Source of the DNA: Cryptomeria japonica
Lineage: Eukaryota > Streptophyta > Pinopsida > Cupressales > Cupressaceae
Assembly (NCBI RefSeq): GCF_030272615.1
Contig: NC_081406.1
Coordinates: forward strand, 242,787,218 to 242,847,217
Direction of reading: 5' to 3'
Length of the DNA stretch: 60,000 nucleotides
Positions 23,753 through 36,056 of this stretch are shown here, one piece after another; the first letter of the stretch is position 1; each line of letters starts with the position of its first letter. The notes beneath the pieces were generated by a model, which saw only the letters and a program-made list of their open reading frames with translations, was not told the origin of the DNA and made no database searches. A program made the position numbers and the translations under genes.

Positions 23753-24045
23753 ATTGTCGATTCAATCTTTATGTCAGCAAGAGTTTCCCACTTTTTATTG
23801 GATGTCCGTTGTTCCACACTTCTAGCATATTCATCAATATCAAGGGTCTTCAACACATGGGGATATTTTTTGACACGTTCAACTGCCATTTATTGTGTTT
23901 CCTCATCCATATCATCTATATCTTGTCTTGCATATTTACAACATACATCCTCAACCATTTTCTTGGCTAGTTCATATGACTTTGGATGAATTCTAGTATC
24001 ATCCAATGGATCCATAACATGGTTCCCAGAAGCTGCTTGCCTGGA
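23753..24045 (-). pseudogene. SPT6-like exon, array unit 3
   Basis: Same exon in the minus strand, with a clear splice-acceptor-like TTTTTTTCCAG before GCAAGCAGCTTCTGG (about 24030-24045). Differences include an altered VCCKYARQ segment. Confidence 0.75.
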
Positions 24046-24227
24046 AAAAAATCAGCAAAAAATATAAAAAAATCAGATTAAAAAAAAAATAAAAAATTTG
24101 TAAGCATAGAGACAAAAACTATTTTTTAGAAAAACTTAAGGGATTCCCATAACATAGAGATATAAAGAGAAACTAAAATAGAGTTTAACCCATGAATTGT
24201 AGAATATTAATTTTTGTTGTTTATATT

Positions 24228-24460
24228 CATACTGTCAATTCAATCTTTATGTCAGCAAGAGTTTCTGACTTTTTATTGGATGTCCGTTGTTCCACACTTC
24301 TAGCATATTCATCAATATCAAGGGCCTTTAACACATGGGGATTTTTTTTGACACGTTCAACTACCATTTCTTGTGTTTCCTCATCCATATCATCTATATC
24401 ATGTCCTGCATCTTCACAATATACATCCTCGACCATTTTCTTGGCTAGTTCATATAACAC
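24228..24460 (-). pseudogene. SPT6-like exon, array unit 4 (truncated 5')
   Basis: Minus strand ELAKKMVEDVYCEDAGHDID to KKSETLADIKIEL is open for 77 codons, but the unit starts inside the exon and lacks DPLDDTRIHPES. This is the outer edge of the array. Confidence 0.75.
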
Positions 24461-24470
24461 AAGTTTTCAA

Positions 24471-26040
24471 AGAATTATAATAACTTTCATTTGAACTGTT
24501 GGATCTTTCTATAAATTGGAGGATAAGTCTATAACAATTATATTAAGAGACTAACCAGAGTGATTGGATTCATTACAAGGTAAGGGAAGCCTTTGTCATG
24601 TTTGTCTTCCTCAAAGTATGGTTGGTGTCCATTAAGTTGTTGTCTTGTAAGGGTGTTTTGAAGATTGAGAAGAGACTTTTTATGGGTATTAATCCCATTG
24701 TTTTCAAGTATGTCTGATTGGAATTGAATGTTTCCAAGGTTTATGTACATTAGAGGGCAAATGATTCCTGAGATTGTCACTTTCAATTAAATAATTACCG
24801 AAAACTTTGAATTGCTTGCTTGTAAATGAATGCTTTAAATAAAAGGTTACTTTATTATAAGTATGATTTCTTAATTGATATTACTCTGAAAACACCTGAT
24901 TAAATTATCTTCAAATAATAGTAGACCAGTGCCTTCACACCTGACATAATGTTGCAGTTAGTCTTACAGAATTTAACTTTGCTCTGAAAGACCAATAAGA
25001 CAGAATGAAGCTTGACATCCAATCCTTGAAACTGAAACTTAACCCAAACTATAATAATATAGGATAGCACATTGAAACAATCTAAATGGATAGATTTATC
25101 ACATGGAACTAATTAAATAATAAAAAAGATAAATACCATCAGAGATGAAAAACACTTGATCTTTGTATTGAAATAAACAAAAGATAATCAACTGATTACA
25201 CATAGCAAAATGCCTTTTCACCAGTTTGGCATTTCCAGAAAATAAACCAATATCATCACGCCAAAGGAATATATATGAGTTGTAATCAAAATATAATATG
25301 CAGCTAGTCTTATTGAATTTAACTTTACTCCGAAAGACCAATAAGACAATTTGAAGCTTGCCAACCAATCCTTCAAACTGATATTCAAACTGAAAATTAA
25401 TCTCAATCACAATAACATAAGATAGCACATTGAAGCAATCTAATTGAATAGATTTATCACAGGGAACTAATCAATCAATTGAAAAAGTGGATACCATCAA
25501 AGATGAAGAACACTTGATCTTTATATTAAAAATAGATAATAAAACCAGTTGATTTCAATAAATATTGTCATCCACCAACTTGATACTGTCTTTCTTAAAA
25601 AACAAACTGCAAAAGCACCGCATAAAAGATTGCCTTGACAGACTACAAAATATAGATGAGATTCGGTTCCACAATGAAAGGGCAATACCCTTTCATTTGG
25701 AATTAAACTTAACTAAGACTAACTAAAGACAAACTACCTAAAAAATTACATTTCCTTGAGACAGTTTTAAAAATCAAGTCTGATCTCCCAACATTTTGCC
25801 ACATTTCTAAATGTGCTCCAAGTATTTTGCTGACTTGTGTGTATCTGCATCATGAATTATGTGTCTGACGATGATCTCCAGTGTGACAAAATTCTCCATC
25901 TATTCTATAGTCTTTTTTAATTCAATTCCATCAATCCAGACAATATCAAGGGCGACTTAAGAAGACTCTGGCATTCTGAGATCCATTTATCCTTATCTTT
26001 AATCTCACCTTTCTGATCAACCAATTCTGAAAAACCATCA
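24471..26040. other. Non-coding region with a 342-bp-spaced direct duplication
   Basis: Segments at about 24944-25180 and 25286-25530 are diverged direct copies (shared TTTAACTTTRCTC, GAAAGACCAATAAGACA, ATAGATTTATCACA, AACACTTGATCTTT). No gene recognised. Minus-strand frames here are short and repeat-derived. It may be more intronic sequence from captured host DNA, which is a guess. Confidence 0.5.
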
Positions 26041-26044
26041 TGAT

Positions 26045-28600
26045 TTATGTGCTTGCACTCATCATACTCAATATGTAACTGTTCGTCAAATTATTGTGTC
26101 TTGCCAACAACATCTTTATCTTTTCAATCTCCTCGGTTTTTGCTTTGGCTACTACTCTATCATGCAATCTAGTCCCCAATCTGTTTTGAATCCTGTTGTG
26201 TGAGACTGCATTATCCATGTTCTTCTGATAAACCATCCAGAACTCTTCCAGAAATCCTTGCAAAGTCTCAAATCTTTTGGTTAACAATACAAAGGCAGTA
26301 TTTGTCCTCACACTTTGCATCTATTTAAGAATCTTCTTGTTTTCTTGTTGTAATTCCTCACACTTTTTCTTCCACTGTGAGGTATCAGGAAAAACAACCA
26401 TTGGCAGTGTTTGCCCATTTGTTCTCAACATTTCTTCATACAATCCTTTATATTGGTTTCTTTCTCTTACTGTCCTAACCATTTGTGCCTTGTTAAACTT
26501 TGAGATATCTACTCCAATATTTGCAGAAACGACAGGATCAATCTCCCCAACTTTAAGCTTCATCATATGGCCAAAGACCTTATCAACATCAATAATCTTA
26601 GGTCTTTTATTAGGAGGATATAAATCCCATAACAATAAGGCTTCCTTAGCTTGATCGAACCTTGACCCAATGAACACATCATTTACACCCTATATATCTA
26701 ATTTAAACTCCTCCAAATGTAATAAACTATAAAAAATAAATGAAGCACTAAGATCCCATCCAAGAAATAAGATCACTCCAGCCTTTGTAAGCAGTTATTT
26801 CCCCTTTTGAGGAGTCATTGTGGCCAATTCAACATCTATTTGTTCTTTTATCTTCCTCAACAATTTAGCTTCATTTTCTGGTGTAATGTTGGGAATAGAA
26901 TCCCTCAACTTATTTCCTTTGAAATTGTACAAAAATGATTTAAATTCTTTTGATTGTATAAAGACATCATCTGCAACAAAGGCATAATATTCCTCCAACT
27001 TGGAATCAACATGAACCTCCAATTTTGTCACAATTTGCTCTTGCACATTGGGCTCTTCTTTCCTTTCTGGTACTTGATACCTAGAGATGGATGCATTTTC
27101 ATCTGATTCACTTTCTGGTTCCTCCTCCTCAGTTTCCATTTCCTGCAATCTTTGTCTCTTTTCTGCGAATTCTCTATTCAATCTATCAATTACCTCTTGG
27201 GCTTCTGCATCCTCCACATTCCTAAACATATCTTCAGCCTCCAGACTTGAGTGCAGATAATATCCCAAATTTTTCTTTTTCTTGCAAGAATGAATATAAC
27301 CTTCAGGATCACAATTCTTCCTAGCACAGTGCTCAAATAAATTTTATTCTTCCATCAATTTTCTATCAATTATATCACAAGCTTTAGAAGACACTATTGT
27401 AAAATCTCCAAAACTTCATGTTCCAGGCAGGAAGGCTTGTTTGCGCTGATCCACAAAATGTTTAGCATTTGACACACTCAATTGCATTATAATATCTAAG
27501 TAGGCTATTATGTTTGGATCTAATTTAGGCAACATATAAAGGCTTCTCTCATATCCATATATTCTAAAACATGTGAAATCTTTGTTTACAAACCAGTCTC
27601 CCCAATTATGGTCAACAATTCGCCTTTCATCACAATCCTTAGGCCTTAAAAATCTCTTAATTCCATCAGAGATAGATCCTTCACATGGAACCCCATATAT
27701 CCTATACAGTGGTTTCACTATAAGCTCTTCAAACTTAATATAATTGGATCTCATATACCGAGAATCCCAAAGAGATGTCCATAATTGCAAGGGTTGTTCT
27801 TCACCTTCCCTGTTCGTTGTATTCAATTTTAAATCTTCTGGCCACAAACCCTTCACACGTCCATAGTACAAAACCAAATGCATTAACAGTGAATAAAATT
27901 TGAAGGTAGGGTTCCTATTATCTTTAAGGTTTAAAAAATCTTCATGTAACTTCTCTACCAGATATGCAGCATAGTCAAAAGGCCTGGACTCATACATTTG
28001 TATGTCAGAAGTTAAAACCAATGGCCCGGTACTCGCCAAATCAAGCACCTCGACTCCTCCTACTTGCCCGCATGACATGTATGTATACTGCAAGTAGTGT
28101 CTAAATAAATCAATGCTAAATGGTAGCCCATCTTCCTTAGTCAATTTCCTTGGCTGCATTTTATGAATAACAATTTTCCAACCAGTGTATGTAGTGTCCA
28201 TCCTAAGATATTCTTTCTCTAATTCCCCAAAGGACAGGGGTTTGTCGGGGTTGGGATCTAAATTAAAAACTTCATTCACAATACCCAAATTCGTCATCCA
28301 AGGATTACAAAGCGATATTTCCTTGTTTCTTCTCAGATAATGGAACAAGAACAATTCATGTCCCCTCACCTTAGTCTAGACATCCTTGACCTCTTTGTAT
28401 CTATCTTCCAACTGGTCCCTTCCAGGTAGGTGTTGCTTCGACCTTTTGGACTTTGGGTCGGGTGCTTACATTTGCTGAATCGTGTCTTGATTCAGTCTTC
28501 TAACAAGAGGCACATCTGTTGTCTTAGTCTTCTTTCCCTTAGATTCTAGGCTCTTTGATTGCCTTTTCTTTCTAGTTGAACTTGAAGTGTCCATCTCTAT
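26045..28600 (-). pseudogene. Decayed unknown ORF, basic N-terminus and coiled-coil C-terminal half
   Basis: Reading the minus strand from about 28600: a Lys/Ser-rich start (MDTSSSTRKKRQSKSLESKG), then 27416-28369 (317 aa, open, containing WPEDLKLNT and QLWTSLWDSRYMRSNYIKFE), 26795-27268 (157 aa, Glu-rich, probably coiled coil), and 26045-26677 with one in-frame stop at LK*MQSV. The parts follow one another in order, as from one protein of about 800 aa. I do not recognise the family. It has no RT, protease, transposase or CCHC motif. It could be a gag-like gene of a non-autonomous element or a captured plant gene. Its strand is opposite to the CACTA genes. Confidence 0.55.
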
Positions 28601-29640
28601 AATCACAATTCTTCGCTCTTGTTTTCACAAACTCAATGTATTCTCTTTGTGAATTATCTTTCACTTGTGTGACACTCAAATTAGGAAATTTTAGTTTATA
28701 TGCCCAATGCATCTACATACAGATTTGCATTGATGAGTTTCACATAAAATTGCCTAGTGTGAACCATAGATGTACTTGCTGCAAGCATTACATAAGAAAT
28801 TACTATTCGGTTTTCAATTCAGATATGGCAATGGCTCGACGACATGTGTCTCTCCCATGTATACTTCCTTTTGGCGCCACCTGCAGAACGTTTCTTTTAT
28901 TTTGGTAATTTACTCTCCTTTATCAGGATATCCTTAGCCGATAACTTATCTTCTGCTGTATCGGTGTAAGTCAACCCAATACTCCCATCGAGCATCAGGT
29001 TAGATCATTATATGCAATAGCGATGAGCATTGTTTCCCCGATGACTTTCTCCTTTGGCGCAGCTTTTCCCATTGTAGTCGGTTCCATCGTCATAGGTCTT
29101 CCCGATGACATCCTCGTTCCACTTAATCAACCAACTCTTCCATTGGGTATAGGGATAGCTTGGAATGAATTACAACAATAGGTAAATGTTTCCCGATGAA
29201 GTATGTTCCATCAGTATATGCTTTCTCGATGTATTTTTCAGGCATCGAGGTAACTCAAAATAACACATCCCGATCCCTTTAGTTATGCTAATGACCTTCT
29301 TTTTGTTATAACCTTTGCCGATGGATTTTCTTCGTTGCCTTTATCGGTATATGATACCCTCATCGAATGTTGGTCTTTTTTGTTCAAGTGTTCTTATCGG
29401 GATAACTTAACCTGATAATGCAATTTTCAATTATTTGCAACTTTTACTTCTTCTTAGGAATACAAATATTAATAATCTACTTAATGGATTCAATATAAAT
29501 TGAACAAAACCTCTAACATACATAGGAGCTCTGATTTTTCTCATTATGTTCCCTGAGATGCTTTTGAAATATACATTTTGCCAAGAATTGTCAAAGTGAA
29601 ACCTCATCCATGTCAACCATCACATAAAACCCAACAATAA
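28601..29640 (-). other. Upstream region of the unknown ORF with clustered CCGAT/ATCGG motifs
   Basis: Between about 28940 and 29400 some 15 copies of CCGAT, ATCGG or ATCGA occur in both orientations (for example CCCGATGA at about 29036, 29101 and 29193). The cluster sits 5' of the minus-strand unknown ORF. The same core is frequent in the CACTA right subterminal region (56330-56970). It may be a promoter/LTR of the unknown element or a relic of CACTA-type subterminal repeats. Confidence 0.5.
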
Positions 29641-29949
29641 CTATTGTTATGATAGAAAGTGTTCAATGTATAAAATCAAAAGAAAAAAAAAAGAGAATAG
29701 CATTTTTAAGAGCATAATTAATTTGAAAAATTATGTGTTATTATATCTTATCAGAGTTCTTTGACATTGTTGTAATATAGTTGTTGCTCTTGTGATATGT
29801 CAATGAGTGTTGTTCATGATGTTATTGTGTTGAATGTTCAATGGTTTTGGTTCGTTTTGCAATTTTTCTATGTTTAAGTATTTCAATTTGGTATATTATA
29901 CTGCAACATCATTTTATAACCAACATTTCAAGTTCTTTATAACTAGTTC

Positions 29950-30569
29950 TAAGAAGACTTTTGTACTTACGACATCATTTTGCTTAGTTTGTGAAGGTTA
30001 TAGATTGAAGTTTTCATAGACCGAAGTTTTTTAATCTGAGTATGGAATGTGATTCTATGAAAAGACTCAGTAAGGGCCCTTTCTATCCTTTGATACTTCT
30101 CTAAATTTCTAATCATCCAAATGTACCAAAGAATTTCACATGAAAGCAAATTCCAGAACCGATTAGTGTCTTTTTTAAGTCCTTTAATAAAACCAGATAC
30201 AACATCAAGTATGCTAATATGCCAAGGAATAATAAACCCAAACAACTTCCAAACCTCCTTAGCTACAAAGCAGTCAAAGAAAACATGTCTAACTATCTCT
30301 TTAACCTTGCAAATGTTACACAAATCATCATTAGAATGTTTAGATCTGATAGGTAGCTTATCAAGTAGAAGCAACCATTTAAAAGCTTTCTTTTTAGGAG
30401 CAACAAGAGAGTTCCAAATATTCTTAAACAACTTGCCCCATTGAGCACGGGATGAATTAGAATACCAAACATTATTAACATGATTAACAATACTCTCATT
30501 ATACATCAAAGAATTATAAATACAAATAGATTTAACATCACATCTTTTGGGTAATTGCAAGGAGATCAT
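29950..30569 (-). pseudogene. LINE B fragment: zf-RVT and C-terminal region
   Basis: A 200-codon minus-strand frame: WGKLFKNIWNSLVAPKKKAF, WLLLLDKLPIRSKHSNDDLC, NICKVKEIVRHVFFDCFVAK and EVWKLFG. The CNIC...HVFFDC pattern is the zinc-binding zf-RVT domain found after RT in plant LINEs, and the downstream EILWYIWMIRN block is also found in LINE A (EILWKIWISRN). It represents the 3' end of a separate LINE copy, 5'-truncated as LINE insertions usually are. It is not a functional gene. Confidence 0.85.
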
Positions 30570-31800
30570 ACAATTTTAAGCATTTCCCCCCCTAATTTTT
30601 GGTAAGTTTGTAGTTTATAAATGTGGTTTGTGCCTGCTGTGGGATGAAATTGTTTACTCATTTTGCTAGGAACTTGGGTTTTGATTATTATTTCATTTTT
30701 TCCAATATCATGGCATTACCTCAGGAGGACTTGAATCAAATAAATTGGGAAGATAAAAATGCCCTTTATTCAAATTAAAAATTTAGTTAGCAATTACATA
30801 CTAGATATAAAAGAAACACCACATGACAAGGACATAATGCAAGTGATTTACTTTGTGGAAAACTGAATTAGGAAAAAACTCTAATAAATAATCTATTATC
30901 ATCAATATACTAGTAAGATCCCCTCTAGGAAGAAACTCTAGACACCTTATAAAATTCAAACGTGTCCTCACTTCTCCAAGTAATTTTGTCTTACTTGTAA
31001 CATAGTGAATTACTAAAATTATGAGTTCATTCCATTCTCAAGGATCACTATGAACACCTTAAGGCACCCTCTCAATTATATAGAAGGTGATGATTTTAGT
31101 GATAAGAAGTAATAATAAAACTTAGAAATAAACAATAAAAGCAAAAACACAAGACAACACACGTGGATTACCCTGGGAAAACCTCCAGATTGGAGGAAAA
31201 ACCCAACATTAGGTTCATATCAAAGCTTTCAATATAATGTTTGGATTACATGAGCATATATCAGATATACTTATCTGATTGGTGACTAATCACAGTCACT
31301 AACTGAAGTCTAATGTGAAGCCCTATGTTTAGTGCCTAATCCAACGGATGCAAATCTAACTATTGAATGAGTTGTCCTCAATGAATCTGCTTGATGCACT
31401 CAAGTTGACTGCACTCAGAATAATTCCAATGCACAGTTGATGGTTGTTATAATCATATCACTCCAACTTTTTGTCTCCTTAAGTATTTTTTTAGATGCCA
31501 TGATGAGGGCAATTCTGTTGATGCCATTTAGAATTTTCACTGAACATCTTTTGTTGGGAGCGAGAGAAAGAGGGAGGGAGGGAGGGAGGGAGGGAGGAAG
31601 AGTTGGTGGGAGAGGAAGAATAATTTATGTTGAACATCTAATAAATGAACATCTATCTCAAAATAATGTGTGACCACTAGCTACATTAAATATGTTCTCT
31701 ATTAAGTTCAATTCTTTAAGATGAAAAACAAGAGTTAAATGGTTTTGGTTCAATTTGCAATTTTTCCATAGCCTGATTTTTTTGCCTGTGAAGAAAGACC
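30570..31800. other. Spacer before the CACTA transposase gene; GGGA microsatellite
   Basis: No gene seen. A (GGGA)n tract lies at about 31571-31598. A 35-bp sequence, TGGTTTTGGTTCNNTTTGCA-AATTTTTC, is found at about 29838 and again at about 31741 just before the transposase start. The part near 31160-31200 (CACGTGGATTACCC, CCTCCAGATTGGAGG) looks like a fragment of a dispersed repeat. Confidence 0.4.
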
Positions 31801-34800
31801 ATGTCAGATAATATCAGTGAAGAACAAAATAAGGAAACAATTACTAGATTGTGGTCTAACTTGAAAAGAAAAGGTGATGGAAAATGTTATTGTCCCTGCA
31901 AAATTTGTAAGGGCTTAAAGACTAGAAGACTTAAAATCAAAACAACTAAGAAAAATTGTAGGCAGCATGGTCACATTGAAGGGGACATGATTATCATCCA
32001 TTAGTAAGTTGTTCATTATATCATTTTAACAATTTATATACATAAGAAATCACTTGATGATGGATCATGATCATGGTTTATTTATGTTGATCATTTTTAT
32101 ATAGGTCAAGCACCTTAGGGCACATGATATGGACCAACACAACCCGAAGAATATGGTTTTCGAAGTGGAGGAACATGGAGGTGTGAATATCGAAGCTGAA
32201 GATAATGATCCCATGGAAGATGATGATCATGCACTAGAAAACACAATTGAAGATGATGGTACAAATACATTGATCCATGACATATTTAGTACTAGCACAG
32301 GTGATCATGATGATCAAGATGACCTTGATGTTGTTCATGATTTACTTCTAACTTTAGAAGGCATATGAGGCCCTTTACGAAGGCTCCCAAACAACTCTTC
32401 TCTCTCTTGTATTGTTGTTGGTAACTTGAAGGTTACAAATGGTTTATCCAACATAACAATCTCACGTATATTAAGGTATGGCATATATGGCATTATAGTT
32501 AATAAATGGTGAATCATGTACCATTAATATTCTTTATATTAACAAATTATTATTATTTTCTTTAGATTGATAGGTGAGTTTTTGTTACCACCATCAAATA
32601 TTCTACCTCACTCATACCGAGAATTATCTTCCATTATGAAAGTTATTGGAATGGAGTATCAAGCAATAGATGCTTGTCCCAATGATCATAATATATATCA
32701 TAAACAACATGAATTTGGAACAAAATGCCCTGAATGTCATATTAGTAGATATCAAACAGATCAAATAACAAAAAAGGTACCTCGCAAGGTTCTTCACTAT
32801 ATTCCCATTATTCCGTGTATACAATGATTATTCAGGTGCACTAGCTTGGCACAATTTATGGATTACCATGCATGCAATAGAAGTCGAGATGATATTATTC
32901 GAATGCCTATGGATGGTTCAACATTTATGGACATAGAGGAAACGTGGCCACACTTTAAAGAAGAACCTCGTAATCTCAAGCTTTCATTGGCAACGGACGA
33001 TGTCAATCCATTTGGAGAGTTGAGATCTATTTATTTGGTGTGGCTTGTTTTTGTCGTCAACAATAACATTCCTCCATGGATGTCAATAAAGAGGGAGCAC
33101 ATAATGTTGGCAATGATTTTTTCAAGTATTTTCTCATTTAGTAGTCATCTACATTTAATTATAAATATTGCAATAAAATAGTCATAATAATTATGTAATG
33201 TTTTTGTTCATTCAACTAGCTAAGTACCAAGTTAAAGTTACGAATGTATATATTGAGCCTCTTATCGATGAGTTGTTGGAGTTATGGAGTGGTGTCACCA
33301 TGTATGACGTCTCTAGACCAATAGGACAAGGACAATTTCAAGTCCATGCAATGCTTGTATGGACAATACATGATGCCCTAGGGCCAACACATTTTTGTGG
33401 TATGTTATAGTGTTCAAGTTGCACATGATAATTACAACTATAAAAATATATATATTTAATTGAATTGTACATTATCTTCTAGGTCTTCAAACAAAGGGAA
33501 AATTTGCATGTCCAATTTGTGGTCCAAAGATGAAATCTCGTCATTCAAAAAGTTTAGGAAAGTAGGTGTTTGATGAGTAGAGACACTTACTCCACAAAAA
33601 TCATAAGTATCAGAATATTGAAAAACATTTTTTTCAATGGGAAAGAAGAGACTACATCAAAGCCACGAAGAATGACAACTCACTTATGGAAGGAATATAA
33701 TAGAATTAATCATGAAGGTAATGTCATTCCATCTAATGGTTTATGTTTGGAATTTGTATTTTTCTATCATGTTTTGTTTACTGATGATGTAATTGATGAT
33801 TGTGAAGGTCGTCAAGGCATGGATGACCACCTTCCAAAGGGACTAAAAAGTTGTCCCAGACAATTTAGTAGGTTTCCCTACTACGAGCAGATACAAATTG
33901 TGCATTTATTTGATACTTTGCATATTGGAAAGAATATAAAAGAGACATTATGGAAAATACTGGATGGAAGGTGTGACAAAGAAAAATTATCAAAATTTGT
34001 AGTGACATTCAGGAATCCAATCATGCAATGAAAAATGTCATTCAATCAAATAGCAATGGAGAGAAGATTAATATAAGTGTCCTTCCTTGGTTATTAATGG
34101 AGCATCAAAGCAATGCTATAAAAGAAGTCATACAAAAATTTGATTTCCCACAGGATTTGCTACAAACATAAACAATCTTGTATCAAAGAAAAGTGAATTT
34201 GGGCCAGGGATGAAAACACATGATTGTCATACCTTCATTAAGGTAATTCATGTTCTTGTCTATTTAGTATATATTTTTATACTGCGCATGTACTTTTCAT
34301 TGTATTATGTTAGAAAACACTGAAAAGATCATTTTATAATTGTTGCAGTACGTTCTACCTCTATCTCTCCCATACCACTTCGACCATAATGTCAAGCAAG
34401 TCATATGTGATCTTGAAAAATACATGAGGTGAGTAGTGATGTTTGTTCAATTTGTTGTATAGATATTATATTTGTGATTTGTTTTACTTGTTATGTAATA
34501 TATTGTATATTATTTTGTAAAGTCTCGTTTATATATTTTTGTGTGTTGGGTTTCTTGTAGGTGGTTGTCATCTAAAGAAATCCATAAAGAAGATATAAAA
34601 TATTGGACGAGAAAAATTCCTCATCTAATGTTTGAAATGCAAAAGTGTCTACCTTCAACTTTTTCAACGCACAAGAAAACTACCTCATATACCAAGTTGA
34701 GGAGATTGAATTGTGTGGACCTGTACACACTAGGTCAATGTGGATGGTTGAGAGGAACTTGAAATTTTTGAAGGCTTTGGTTCGACAAAGAGCACATCCT

Positions 34801-35926
34801 GAGGGTTCTATGGTGGAGGGATATATGGTATACTAGACTATGGTGTACATTACTGAATATATTCCTAAGTTTGCAACAAAGATCCACGTAGATCACATTT
34901 GGGATCTCAACCCCATTAAGAAATTCTAAGGGGAGTACTTGATGGGGAAAGGTAGATTGAGGAAAGTGAGAGGTAATTATAAGATTTTATTGTAGTTAAC
35001 TAATTCTTAATCTTCAAAATAAGTTGGTTGTAAGTCATCTATTTATTTTTTGTACAGTTGGTCGAGAGTGGGATGCACTATATTTTTATATTCCAAACAA
35101 TCTTGATTGGATGATGGTATGGATTGAACGATGTCAACATTCTGGTCGCACATTAACAAGGGGAGGTGTGTCTTCATTGGTTAAAGAAGCTCATCATAAT
35201 GGAGATTCCAATGTTACGCAAAGGGAAATTGATTTAGCATATGGTTTAAGAAATAAACATGTACGTATAAATTTGTTAATCACCCATATGTTTATCAACT
35301 CACAATGCAATAATCTTTACATGTTTGACATATTGTAGGTCAAACACAACAATGCTATGTGCTTCAATGGTCATAAATTTCACATCAAAAAGTTGGATGA
35401 CACGAAGAAAACTTGTGATTCTGGGATAACTGCAGTCTTTGAGGTGACCAATATTTCATCTAGAAACGACATACATCCTCAAGAGTCTCAAAATTGATAC
35501 TATGGCATTTTGGATGATATACTTGAGTGCGACTTTAATTCCTTCAATTTAGTTTTGTTCGTCGTCAAATGGTACAGGCTACGATTGAATTAAAATGATC
35601 CTAATAGGACTGTTATTGAACATGATAATGGTTTCACAATGGTTAATACAAGGTCATTTGAACCAGCTGGGGATGATTCCTATGCTCTTCCAAGCCAATG
35701 TGAGCAGGTATTTTACTCAGAGGTTCCACATAAATCGGACTGGTTAGTTGTTGTTAGACATGATCCAAGAGGAAGGCCGATAAAGTATAATGTGATGGAA
35801 GAAGAAGATACTGAAGAAGTAGAAGATGATGTAGATGATGATCATGATAGACAGTTACTCGATGATGACGAAGAAGAAGAAGCTGCTGATGGTGATGGTG
35901 ATGGTGATGGTGATGGTGACGAATAG
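31801..35926 (+). pseudogene. CACTA TNP2-type transposase, copy 1 (multi-exon, decayed)
   Basis: About nine exons with GT..AG borders. Exon 1 (31801-32003) encodes a Transpos_assoc-like zinc segment (CYCPCKICKGLK, HGHIEGD). Exons 3-5 hold Transposase_21: LLPPSNILPHSYREL, IDACPNDHNIYHKQH, KCPECHISRYQ, EEPRNLKLSLATDDVNPFGE (the family's LATDGVNPFG with a catalytic Asp) and HIGKNIKETLWKIL. Exons 6-7 (34349-34970) hold DUF4218 (CGPVHTRSMWMVERNLKFLK, VRQRAHPEGSMVEGYMV). Exons 8-9 hold DUF4216 (YYGILDDILECDFNSF, CEQVFYSEVPHKSDWLVVV) and an acidic (Asp-Gly)n tail. TNP2 binds the terminal repeats and catalyses excision. Stops (for example SQN*YYG, RLN*ND) and small indels make this copy inactive. Confidence 0.88.
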
Positions 35927-35943
35927 GATGATGGTGGTGGTGG

Positions 35944-35981
<38 letters not shown>

Positions 35982-35982
35982 G
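35887..35982 (+). repeat. GATGGT/GAT microsatellite at the end of the transposase, copy 1
   Basis: (GATGGT)n then (GAT)n. The first part encodes the (DG)n tail of the transposase up to the stop at 35926; the rest lies 3' of it. The homologous tract in copy 2 (48074-48180) is longer. Confidence 0.85.
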
Positions 35983-36056
35983 CAACAATGATGATCATGA
36001 TGCTCATGATGATGAATGACATGTATGAGGTATGCGATTAGTATATTATCTATTTA

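Larger units (their letters stand above)
22560..24470 (-). repeat. Four-unit tandem array (about 470-480 bp each) carrying an SPT6-like exon
   Basis: Anchor ATTCAATCTTTATGTCAGCA recurs at about 22813, 23281, 23759 and 24237 (spacing 468, 478 and 478 bp). Each unit holds, on the minus strand, an A/T-rich intron-like stretch and the same exon, followed by TTTAGTTTCTCTTTATATC-type sequence. The units differ by scattered substitutions and small indels. The array lies entirely within the CACTA element. Confidence 0.85.

Noticed and set aside
22560-24470. CRISPR-like regular repeats
   Set aside because: The units are 470-480 bp, contiguous, contain an exon, and lie in a plant transposon.
23714-24494. 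Plus-strand frames of 90-100 codons in the 470-bp array
   Set aside because: They are antisense to the SPT6-like exon, recur only because of the tandem repeat, and have no domain.
29838-31775. 35-bp near-repeat at 29838 and 31741 as a TSD of an inserted element
   Set aside because: Too long and imperfect for a TSD, and no matching TIRs or LTRs border it; kept only as a note on the spacer.
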